Of a stretch of DNA of 64,000 nucleotides, positions 26,257-32,781 are shown one piece after another (position 1 is the first letter of the stretch; each line of letters begins with the position of its first letter). A program made the translations under genes and the position numbers. A model generated the notes under the pieces. That model made no database searches, was not told the origin of the DNA, and saw only the letters and a list, made by a program, of their open reading frames with translations. Source of the DNA: Shewanella algae (GTDB lineage Bacteria; Pseudomonadota; Gammaproteobacteria; Enterobacterales; Shewanellaceae). The DNA lies in contig NZ_CP068230.1 of NCBI RefSeq assembly GCF_009183365.2, positions 107,001-171,000 on the forward strand. Reading direction: 5' to 3'.

Positions 26257-26524
26257 AGCTTATAAATCAGGTTGTGAAGTAAGATAATGCCAACCTATCA
26301 CCAAGTTGCGGTGACAATTGATTTGATGATGAGACAGTCAGACTGTTCTACTTAAAACCTGTTGAATCCATAGGCTCATCGTGAAGCCGCAGGGATGATG
26401 AGGAAAGTAGAAGCACATATCCATCAGGGCCAGAGATTTAACTCAGTAACAGGCCGAATATATGGGTGCAATGAACTCTTCTCAAATTGAAATCAAATGT
26501 CTTGCAAACGGGATGGGTCCATAT
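26257..26524 (+). ncRNA. Candidate guide (bridge/seek) RNA region of the IS element
   Basis: The 3' non-coding part of the element. It has several local hairpins: TCACC-aagttgc-GGTGA near 26298, ACAGTC-A-GACTGT near 26334, and CTCATC ... GATGAG around 26375-26401. ATCCATAGGCTC (26366-26377) is near-complementary to the left target (10 of 12), and ATATATGGGT (26458-26467) is identical to the right element/host junction at 26521-26530. IS1111-type elements are known to encode such RNAs downstream of the transposase. RNA ends cannot be set from sequence. Confidence 0.5.
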
Positions 26525-26526
26525 AT

Positions 26527-26690
26527 GGGTTCACAACAACTTCCCTGTTTAACGGCCAGCTCACCATCCCTGGTTCGCGCTCGAAAGCATGTTGCTGCGC
26601 AACCCTCGCCGAGTCACAGGATCGCCTGTGCGAGAGCGCACCGCAGGTGATGGGATACATCCGTCGCCGGAGGCCCTGCCAATACTAATT
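26527..26690 (+). repeat. Dispersed repeat R1, copy 1 (right part after the IS element)
   Basis: Continues copy 1 beyond the IS. Nearly identical to 27083-27190: GGGTTCACAACAACTTCCC, GGCCAGCTCACCATCCCTGG, CGCTCGAAAGCATGTTGCTG and GAGTCACAGGATCGCCT. After about 26640 it diverges and instead shares GGGA-ACATCCGT-GC with the copy near 29290. Short open frames here are not genes. Confidence 0.85.
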
Positions 26691-26703
26691 AGCGACTTTT
26701 AGC

Positions 26704-27240
26704 TGGAAGCCATGATTGCCGCTGTGCCAGCGGCCTAAAGTCGTGGTGTTCCACACCACACCGGGCAAGGGGCTTTGCTTGTCCAAAGCCCCTTGCATCC
26801 CCAAGGACACCCCGACGTAGCCGAAATCCCCGCTGGCTTATGAAGCCAATTGGCTACACTCAGGACTCGCATCCATGCTTGACCTTCGAGCCTCAACATC
26901 CCTGTCTCGGCTACGCCAATTTGCAACAACGCCAGCGGCGGCTCCGAAGGGGGAGTTGGTGCAATTCTGTAATAATAGCGTTGCTTGAAATTGCTTATAT
27001 ATCCACAGACATACACCTAATTATCAGGCATAGGCGGGACTGTGACCGTCGAAAACAGGGACGTTTTCGTCGAGCGCCCATGGATGGGTTCACAACAACT
27101 TCCCTGTTTAACGGCCAGCTCACCATCCCTGGTTCGCGCTCGAAAGCATGTTGCTGCGCAACTCTCGCCGAGTCACAGGATCGCCTATGCATAAGCCTGC
27201 GGCGGCTCCGAGGGGAATCGGGGCATTTCTTTTCCAGCCG
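26704..27240 (+). repeat. Dispersed repeat R1, copy 2 (longest, uninterrupted)
   Basis: Begins TGGAAGCCATGATTGCCGCT and matches 28874-29232 over about 370 bases, then 26527-26640 over about 110. Strong structures: GCTGTGCCAGC, CGTGGTGTTCCACACCAC, a 13-bp perfect stem GCAAGGGGCTTTG / CAAAGCCCCTTGC (26765-26796), and CGAAAAC / GTTTTCG. A variable stretch of about 40 bases (26970-27005) separates the two halves. No coding capacity recognised. Contains the intact site that is split by the IS in copy 1. Confidence 0.88.
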
Positions 27241-27278
27241 TGTTGTTTGAAGCTGCTGGCAATGAAGCTTCCCGGTGA

Positions 27279-27308
27279 TTGACAGTATTTCCCCGGTTTG
27301 ATTAGAAT
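27279..27308 (+). promoter_or_regulatory. Strong sigma-70 promoter candidate
   Basis: TTGACA (27279-27284), an 18-base spacer, and TAGAAT (27303-27308). Transcription would start near 27315 and run through the small ORF at 27337 to the terminators at 27514 and 27574. Confidence 0.65.
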
Positions 27309-27336
27309 CCGGGCAACTTCAAAGAGGTATCCTTTC

Positions 27337-27423
27337 ATGACTCTCTACGCCTCGGATCAGCGAGTGACCCGAGTGTGCTCCGTACATTTGCTTGCGATGA
27401 AGCCTTGTCCGGAGCCTAATTAG
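27337..27423 (+). CDS. Putative 28-codon leader peptide
   Basis: ATG to TAG frame beginning MTLYASDQRVTRV and ending MKPCPEPN, preceded by AGAGG nine bases upstream and by a good promoter. Not recognised. Directly after the stop is a hairpin GAAAGC-CTGC-GCTTTC, then two intrinsic terminators before the methyltransferase gene. This order (promoter, short ORF, hairpins, terminator, gene) resembles an attenuated leader, but coding has no independent support. Confidence 0.35.
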   Translation: MTLYASDQRVTRVCSVHLLAMKPCPEPN

Positions 27424-27513
27424 GAAAGCCTGCGCTTTCTACCCAGTCATCGCCACGGCATTTTTCGGCGCCGCTTCGTAAGGGAAGGGCGCGTTTGCCT
27501 TGGCGCAGTCAAC

Positions 27514-27549
27514 GGGGGCCATAGATGAATCTTCATCTGTGGCCCTTTT
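27514..27549 (+). terminator. Intrinsic terminator T1 upstream of the methyltransferase gene
   Basis: Long stem GGGCCATAGATGAA / TTCATCTGTGGCCC with one mismatch pair and a two-base loop, followed by TTTTC. Ends a transcript starting near 27315. Confidence 0.75.
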
Positions 27550-27573
27550 CGTATCCGCCTTTTGGCGAATTTC

Positions 27574-27607
27574 AAAGCGAACGGGTGCCGTTCGCTTTTT
27601 CTTTTTA
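27574..27607 (+). terminator. Intrinsic terminator T2 directly before the methyltransferase gene
   Basis: Stem AAAGCGAACGG / CCGTTCGCTTT with a three-base loop, followed by TTCTTTTT. It ends 19 bases before the AGGAG ribosome site of the methyltransferase gene, so read-through or antitermination would be needed for expression from 27279. Confidence 0.75.
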
Positions 27608-27636
27608 TACTCTGCATATATTTTCAGGAGACAGTT

Positions 27637-28374
27637 ATGTCACAAAATATCTATGACAATCAGGGCTTTTTTGATGCCTATGCCCAGTTGCCTCGTTCGG
27701 TTCACGGTTTGGACGGTGCCCCGGAATGGCCGGTGCTTAAGGCCATGTTACCGCCGTTGAATGGTCGCGCCGTAGTGGATCTCGGTTGTGGTTATGGCTG
27801 GTTTTGCCGCGCTGCCAGGGAGTTGGGGGCCGAGTCAGTGCTGGGGATAGATCTCTCAATCAAGATGCTGGCCGAGGCTCGGGCGACAACCCGGGATGAG
27901 GCGATTGAATATCGACAAGGGGATCTAGATGGTCTAACTCTGCCATCAAACAGTGTCGATTTGGCATATAGCTCGCTGGCACTGCATTATCTTGCGGATC
28001 TTCGGCCCTTGTTTGCGACTCTGTATCAGGCACTGAAACCCGGCGGCAGCTTGGTGTTCAGTACCGAGCATCCTATTTTTACCTGCTCACCGAATCAGGG
28101 GTGGCTGGTGGATGAAGCCGGTAAGCGTTCCTGGGCAATTAACAGTTACCAGGCTGAAGGTGAGCGCAGTAGCGACTGGTTGGCCAAAGGGGTGATCAAA
28201 TACCACAGAACCTTAGGCACTACGGTCAATGCCCTGTTGCAGGCAGGATTTGAGTTGTGTGAGCTCAATGAATGGGGCCCTTCGGCAGAGCAGATAGCCG
28301 CCAATCCCGCGCTTGCCGAGGAAGCCGAGCGACCCATGCTATTGTTGGTGGCTGCTCAGAAACCTTTGGGGTGA
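27637..28374 (+). CDS. Class I SAM-dependent methyltransferase
   Basis: 245 residues, cytoplasmic. SAM-binding motif I is VVDLGCGYGWFCRAARELGA with the acidic motif II SVLGIDLSIKMLAEAR, followed by VDLAYSSLALHYL and LKPGGSLVFSTEHPIF. This is the Methyltransf_11/UbiE-like group acting on small molecules; the substrate is unknown. Start at 27637 follows AGGAG by 6 bases; a longer in-frame reading from 27562 runs through terminator T2. Embedded between copies of repeat R1, so possibly acquired or rearranged DNA. Confidence 0.88.
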   Translation: MSQNIYDNQGFFDAYAQLPRSVHGLDGAPEWPVLKAMLPPLNGRAVVDLGCGYGWFCRAARELGAESVLGIDLSIKMLAEARATTRDEAIEYRQGDLDGLTLPSNSVDLAYSSLALHYLADLRPLFATLYQALKPGGSLVFSTEHPIFTCSPNQGWLVDEAGKRSWAINSYQAEGERSSDWLAKGVIKYHRTLGTTVNALLQAGFELCELNEWGPSAEQIAANPALAEEAERPMLLLVAAQKPLG

Positions 28375-28521
28375 TAACCCCAAGAACTCAAAACAGCGAT
28401 TAGGGATACTGATGCAATTAGCGGGCATACGCCTATTATTCCTGTGTCGGCAACGCCTTGTCCAAGCGGAAGCTGGCCCCTTCAGGAACTATACTGAACG
28501 GGATCCCGTAAGGAGGTTGTT

Positions 28522-28794
28522 ATGCCTAAATTCATCATTGAAAGAGACTTACCTGGGGCCGGAGGTTTATCCGCAGCTGAGTTTCGCGAAATCTCACAAA
28601 AGTCCTGTGCCGTGTTGGAAGATATGGGGCCGAAGGTCCAGTGGGTAGAGAGCTTTGTGACCCCGGATAAGGTTTACTGCGTTTACATAGCCCCCAATGA
28701 GGCACTGGTGCGTGAACATGCCGAAAGGGGCGGTTTTCCTATCAATGCGGTCAATGAAGTGAGACGTTCAATCGACCCAACGACAGCGGAGTAA
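28522..28794 (+). CDS. DUF4242 family small protein
   Basis: 90 residues. MPKFIIERDLPGAGGLSAAE, ISQKSCAVLEDMGPKVQWVE and DKVYCVYIAPNEALVREHAE match the DUF4242 (SCO4226-like) ferredoxin-fold family; relatives have been described as nickel-binding, but this is not shown here. AAGGAGG precedes the start. The 147 bases upstream carry a possible -10 (TATACT) near 28490. Flanked by repeat R1 copies. Confidence 0.85.
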   Translation: MPKFIIERDLPGAGGLSAAEFREISQKSCAVLEDMGPKVQWVESFVTPDKVYCVYIAPNEALVREHAERGGFPINAVNEVRRSIDPTTAE

Positions 28795-28798
28795 CTCA

Positions 28799-29310
28799 AA
28801 AGGGGCTTTGCTTGTTCAAAGTCCCTTGTATCCCCAAAGGTATGCCGGATTGTTGCCAAAGTTGCCAATTGGCTTGAAGCCATGATAGCCGCTGTGCCAG
28901 CGGCCTAAAGTCGTGGTGTTCCACACCACACCGGGCAGGGGCTTTGCTTGTCCAAAGCCCCTTGCATCCCCAAGGACACCCCGACGTAGCCGAAATCCCC
29001 GCTGGCTTATGAATCAAATTGGCTACACTCAGGACTCGCCTCCTTGCTCGACCTTCGAGCCTCGACATCCCTGTCTCGGCTACGCCAATTTGCAACAACG
29101 CCCGCGGCGGCTCCGAAGGGGGAATTGGTGCAATTCTTCCCACACAGAGTTGTTTTAAGCTGCAGACATACACCTAATTATCAGGCATAGGCGGAACTGT
29201 GACCGTCGAAAACAGGGATGTTTTCGTCGAGGCTACAGGGACGTATTAACGCCGTGTCACAGGATCGCCTATGCATAAGCCTGCGGCAGGCAATGGGAGA
29301 CATCCGTTGC
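28799..29310 (+). repeat. Dispersed repeat R1, copy 3, with a partial tandem duplication
   Basis: 28874-29232 matches copy 2 at about 95% by eye, including the stem GGGGCTTTG / CAAAGCCCC. Before it, 28799-28873 is a decayed duplicate of the block AAGGGGCTTTGCTTGT-CAAAG and CCTTG-ATCCCCAA. After 29232, in place of the 110-base block of copies 1 and 2 stands a short CTACAGGGACGTATTAACGC, followed again by the shared TCACAGGATCGCCTATGCAT. The repeat is thus modular. Confidence 0.85.
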
Positions 29311-29344
29311 TGGAAGTCCAACCTATGTTATCTGGCTTATTTTG

Positions 29345-29390
29345 AGCTGAAAACAATGCTAGCCGCTGTGCCAGTGGCCTAAAGTCGTGG
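29345..29390 (+). repeat. Dispersed repeat R1, short fragment
   Basis: CAATGCTAGCCGCTGTGCCA then GTGGCCTAAAGTCGTGG repeats the opening module of copies 2 and 3, with one change that weakens the first hairpin. The rest of 29391-29529 shows no feature. Confidence 0.7.
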
Positions 29391-29529
29391 AGCAAGTGCA
29401 CCCGCACTCGGAGCCCATGCAGCTCACTTCTGGACACAACTTTGTTAGATAATTAGCTCTAATTCGCAGGTTTCAGATTAAAACTTCTATGGGTGATGAA
29501 GGTGTGTAGTCAATGGCCTTGTTAAATGT

Positions 29530-29943
29530 TTAATCATGGGCACCCAATATGACATTCTGGATGTCTTTAGCTGCCACACCGGTTTCGCTGCCTGAATCTG
29601 TACGCATTATCGAAACCATATTTGTGAAAGCTTGACGTTGTTCGCTAGTGGCCATTGCTGCGCCTAATTTCTCAAAGGTGGAAAATGCCTTAATTGCTGA
29701 GTTTGAGCCATAAAGACAAATCCTGGCTTTAGCATCGCCGGTTCGAGAAAATAGCTCTTTCTTTTCTTGCGACCCCTCATTGGGGCGGAGCTGAGCTTGT
29801 TCACAGACACACTTTAAATAATCCATGTAAGCTTTAGAACGGAGATCTCTCAGATGGCGCTGGTTTTCAATATGGCGTGTAAAGAAATATTGAAGCGATG
29901 CCCCAATTATTACACCTAAAAATGATAAAAGACCTGTTAGCAA
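29530..29943 (-). CDS. Small membrane-anchored protein of unknown function
   Basis: Not recognised. 137 residues: one N-terminal membrane helix (LTGLLSFLGVIIGASLQYFF), a basic stretch (TRHIENQRHLRDLRSKAY), and a helical, probably cytoplasmic remainder. This shape is common among small orphan proteins of mobile and defence-rich regions. The gene is AT-richer than the surrounding core genes and lies in the repeat-rich accessory segment with no partner on its strand. Confidence 0.6.
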   Translation of the reverse strand: MLTGLLSFLGVIIGASLQYFFTRHIENQRHLRDLRSKAYMDYLKCVCEQAQLRPNEGSQEKKELFSRTGDAKARICLYGSNSAIKAFSTFEKLGAAMATSEQRQAFTNMVSIMRTDSGSETGVAAKDIQNVILGAHD

Positions 29944-30638
29944 TTAATAGTCTCCAAGTTGGCTTAGTGCTTAAAGGCACATAACGTTACACTCACTGGA
30001 ATTCTTGGATCAAAGCGAATAAAAATCCGTGTGCAGTGGCTTGTCATATCACCATGCCTCAGTATTTTCACTTCTTGGACATACACTGGAATCTGTATCT
30101 TCCCATGAAGTCATTTCACCATTAGGGCATGGTGTGCCACAAATATCACAATCACTTCAATGTCCTCTGACTCCTCATTTTCATTATTCCACTACAGTTC
30201 TCTTGGTTAGGTACAACTTTCCTTAAGATATGTAATATTTTATTAGAGCGCATGTCGGTTTATTTCACTAGACCAGCTAAAATGCGCACACGAATATCGA
30301 CTCACTCAAGACTTGCATAAGTTTAAATACGACTGTATGCCTGAGGCTCTTCTCTGAACGTGATTAATCGTTACAAACAGGATTTAGATGAGAACTTGTA
30401 GGGCCGTAAGTTAGTAAGTTTGCGATTTCTGGCTGATAGGTAACACACTTTTGGGCAGAACCAATCTCGGGCAATCTGTCAGATATGGTCACATTAAGGA
30501 AACGAAACTGACAGATTGGATTCAGATTAGTCCAGTTAAAACTGATGAGTCTAAGCTGTGCAGCTATTCCCTGGCGCTGGGAAGCTTGCGCACAAGCTAT
30601 AGCAGGTCGGTGACCTGCCATCCAATCACTTGGCAAAC
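29944..30638. other. AT-rich intergenic region, possible gene remnant
   Basis: About 695 bases without a convincing gene. On the minus strand 30049-30153 encodes a Cys-rich tail (CDICGTPCPNG, then SSVCPRSENTEAW and a stop) that is cut off upstream by a stop; a one-base change would join it to NNENEESEDIE, so a decayed gene is possible. An 11-bp inverted repeat CAATCTGTCAG / CTGACAGATTG spans 30472-30518. Near the hutI end lie small hairpins AGCTTG-CGCA-CAAGCT and GCAGGTC-GGT-GACCTGC. Confidence 0.4.
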
Positions 30639-31865
30639 TTATTGATGAATAAGTTTGCCTCCCTTGATGACATCCACCAATGGATTCACGCCGTAGCTGT
30701 AGGCGAGTTCCGCTGGGGTTGAGATCCGCCACAGGCAGAAGTCGGCATCCATTCCCTGGCGCAGCATGCCTATGTGCTGTTCGCGGCCCAGAGCGCGGGC
30801 GGCGTTGCGGGTGACACCGGCCAAGGCCTCTTCCGGCGTCAGGCGGAACAGGGTGCAGCCCAGGTTGAGCATCAACAGGGTTGAGCAGATGGGGGAAGTC
30901 CCCGGGTTGAAGTCGCTGGCCAGCACCATGGGCACCTGATATTGGCGCAACAAGGCTATCGGTGGCATCTGGGTTTCCCGCAAGAAGTAAAAGGCGCCGG
31001 GCAACAAGGTGGCGCAGGTGCCGCTCTCGGCCAGGGCCTTGACCCCGGCTTCATCCAGATACTCGATATGATCCACAGACTTGGCCCCCAGACGGGCGGC
31101 CAGTATTGAGCCGCCCATGTTGGAGAGCTGCTCGGCGTGCAATTTGATATCCAGCCCTTTGGCCTTGGCGGCGCTGAGAATGGCTTTTGTCTGTTGCAGG
31201 TCGAAGGCGATATTTTCACAAAACACATCGACGGCATCGGCGAGATCTTCCGCCAATACCTGAGGCAGCATCTCCTCGATTACCAGTTGCACATATTCCT
31301 GCTCCCGGCCTTGATATTCTGGAGGGAAGGCGTGGGCGCCCAGGAAGGTGGTGACCACATCCACATGGTGGTGTTTACCCAGCTCGCGGGCGACCCTGAG
31401 CAACTTGAGTTCGGTGGCGGTTTCCAGCCCGTAGCCCGACTTTATCTCCACCGTAGTAACCCCTTCCTTGGCCAGGGCGTTGAGACGGCGACGAGCCTCG
31501 TCGAACAGTTCGGCCTCGCTGGCCTCTCGGCAGGCCTTGACCGTGCTGATAATGCCGCCACCGGCACGGGCGATTTCTTCATAGCTGGCGCCCTTGAGAC
31601 GCAGCTCGAACTCGTTGGCGCGGTTACCGGCAAACACCAGATGGGTATGGGCATCTATCAACCCGGGCGTCAGCCAGCCGCCTTTGCCCTTGTAAACCGG
31701 AGTTGCCAGCACGTCGAAGGCAGGCAGTTCGCTGCGCTTGCCAATCCAGGCTATTTTACCATCTTTTACTGCCAGGGCTGCGTCGGTGATGGCACCATAA
31801 GCCTCTGATACAGAAGGGTCCATAGTGGCAATATTGATATCTATCCAAACCTGATCCCAGGACAT
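30639..31865 (-). CDS. hutI: Imidazolonepropionase HutI
   Basis: Third step of histidine degradation: hydrolyses 4-imidazolone-5-propionate to N-formimino-glutamate. 408 residues, amidohydrolase fold, with the metal-binding DAHTHLVFAGNRANEFELR, TTVEIKSGYGL, DIKLHAEQLSNMGG, VDHIEYLDEAGV and ASDFNPGTSP. Full family length. Transcribed away from hutC, with a HutC-type palindrome between the two. Confidence 0.96.
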   Translation of the reverse strand: MSWDQVWIDINIATMDPSVSEAYGAITDAALAVKDGKIAWIGKRSELPAFDVLATPVYKGKGGWLTPGLIDAHTHLVFAGNRANEFELRLKGASYEEIARAGGGIISTVKACREASEAELFDEARRRLNALAKEGVTTVEIKSGYGLETATELKLLRVARELGKHHHVDVVTTFLGAHAFPPEYQGREQEYVQLVIEEMLPQVLAEDLADAVDVFCENIAFDLQQTKAILSAAKAKGLDIKLHAEQLSNMGGSILAARLGAKSVDHIEYLDEAGVKALAESGTCATLLPGAFYFLRETQMPPIALLRQYQVPMVLASDFNPGTSPICSTLLMLNLGCTLFRLTPEEALAGVTRNAARALGREQHIGMLRQGMDADFCLWRISTPAELAYSYGVNPLVDVIKGGKLIHQ

Positions 31866-31943
31866 GCTTGCTCCTTGTTGTTTGCCTTAAAGCCGGCCGC
31901 GGTGGCGGCAACTGCCGTGATTTTGTGAGCTAACTTGTATTTA

Positions 31944-31957
31944 CTTGTATATACAAG
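31944..31957. promoter_or_regulatory. HutC operator candidate
   Basis: Perfect palindrome CTTGTATATACAAG, with an extra half-site ACTTGTAT at 31933-31940, midway between divergent hutI and hutC. This fits known HutC-binding sequences (CTTGTA...TACAAG) and would control both transcripts. Confidence 0.8.
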
Positions 31958-32011
31958 CTAGGATTATAGCCGAGTTTTTCAGCAGATTGAAACCAACACA
32001 GAGTCGATTCG

Positions 32012-32734
32012 ATGAGCACAGCCAAGTTCGCCCGCATTAAACAGTACATCTCAGACCGCATTGAGTCAGGCGAATGGGTGGAGCACTCCAGGGTGCCTTC
32101 CGAAAACCAACTGGCGGAGCTGTTTGAGTGCAGCCGGATGACGGCCAGAAGGGCCTTGACCGAGCTGGTGGACAACGGCGTGCTGGAGCGCAGTCAGGGG
32201 CTGGGTACCTTTGTGGCCGAGTTCAAGTCGCAGTCATCCATGTTGTCTATCCGTAATATCGCCGATGAGATCAAGGCCCGCGGCCATGGTTACAGCGTGC
32301 AGGTGTTGGAGCTGACAGCCATAGAGGCCCTGGCGCCTATCGCCATCGCCTTGGGGTTGGAGACCGGCAGCCGGGTGTTTTACTCGGTGCTGGTGCACTG
32401 TGAAGAGGGGTTGCCGCTACAGCTCGAAGAGCGTTTCGTGAATCCCCAGTTAATCCCCGACTATCTGCAGCAGGATTTCAATTTGCAGACCCCTCATGAA
32501 TATCTGTCGCAGGTGGCGCCTTTGACCGAGGCACGCCACACGATAGAGGCGATAGTCGCCAATGAACAGATACGCGCCCGCTTGGCGATTCCCGCCAGCG
32601 AGCCCTGTTTACAGATACTGCGCCGCACCTGGTCACGCCAGGGGGTGGTGAGTTTTGCCCGGCTGATCCATCCCGGCAGCCGCTTCCGTCTCGGAGGGCA
32701 TTTGACCTTCAGAGGCGAACATAAAGCTAAATAA
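32012..32734 (+). CDS. hutC: Histidine utilisation repressor HutC (GntR family)
   Basis: Represses hut genes; urocanate is the inducer in the family. 240 residues: GntR winged helix (VPSENQLAELFECSRMTARR, LVDNGVLERSQGLGTFVAE) and a C-terminal UTRA ligand domain (RVFYSVLVHCEEGLPLQLEE, PHEYLSQVAPLTEARHTIEA). First gene of hutC-hutU-hutH, 47 bases before hutU. Likely autoregulated through the palindrome at 31944. Confidence 0.95.
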   Translation: MSTAKFARIKQYISDRIESGEWVEHSRVPSENQLAELFECSRMTARRALTELVDNGVLERSQGLGTFVAEFKSQSSMLSIRNIADEIKARGHGYSVQVLELTAIEALAPIAIALGLETGSRVFYSVLVHCEEGLPLQLEERFVNPQLIPDYLQQDFNLQTPHEYLSQVAPLTEARHTIEAIVANEQIRARLAIPASEPCLQILRRTWSRQGVVSFARLIHPGSRFRLGGHLTFRGEHKAK

Positions 32735-32781
32735 AAACAACAAAATAAACCACAAGACAAGCAACAGAGGAATGGAAGTTT

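Larger units (their letters stand above)
25151..26524 (+). mobile_element. IS110-family insertion sequence, IS1111-like, inserted in repeat R1
   Basis: About 1374 bp. Ends were set by comparison with the uninterrupted repeat copy at 27069-27090: the host sequence CCCATGGAT-GGGTTCACAAC is split here with only an AT ambiguous, so target duplication is at most 2 bp. Near both ends lies the inverted repeat ATGGACCCATCCC (25157-25169, and its complement at 26510-26522), perfect over 13 bp and subterminal, the hallmark of the IS1111 subgroup. It contains one transposase gene, a short 5' non-coding part (about 90 bases) and a longer 3' one (268 bases). A third GGATGGGTCC copy occurs at 25227, just before the transposase start. 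Confidence 0.88.

Noticed and set aside
26462..27250. Several short open frames within repeat R1 and the IS end
   Set aside because: They recur only because the repeat recurs, lack ribosome sites and give no protein-like sequence.
26704..29310. Repeat R1 as integron attC sites or a cassette array
   Set aside because: No integrase gene and no paired RYYYAAC/GTTRRRY core sites; the conserved blocks are longer and arranged differently.
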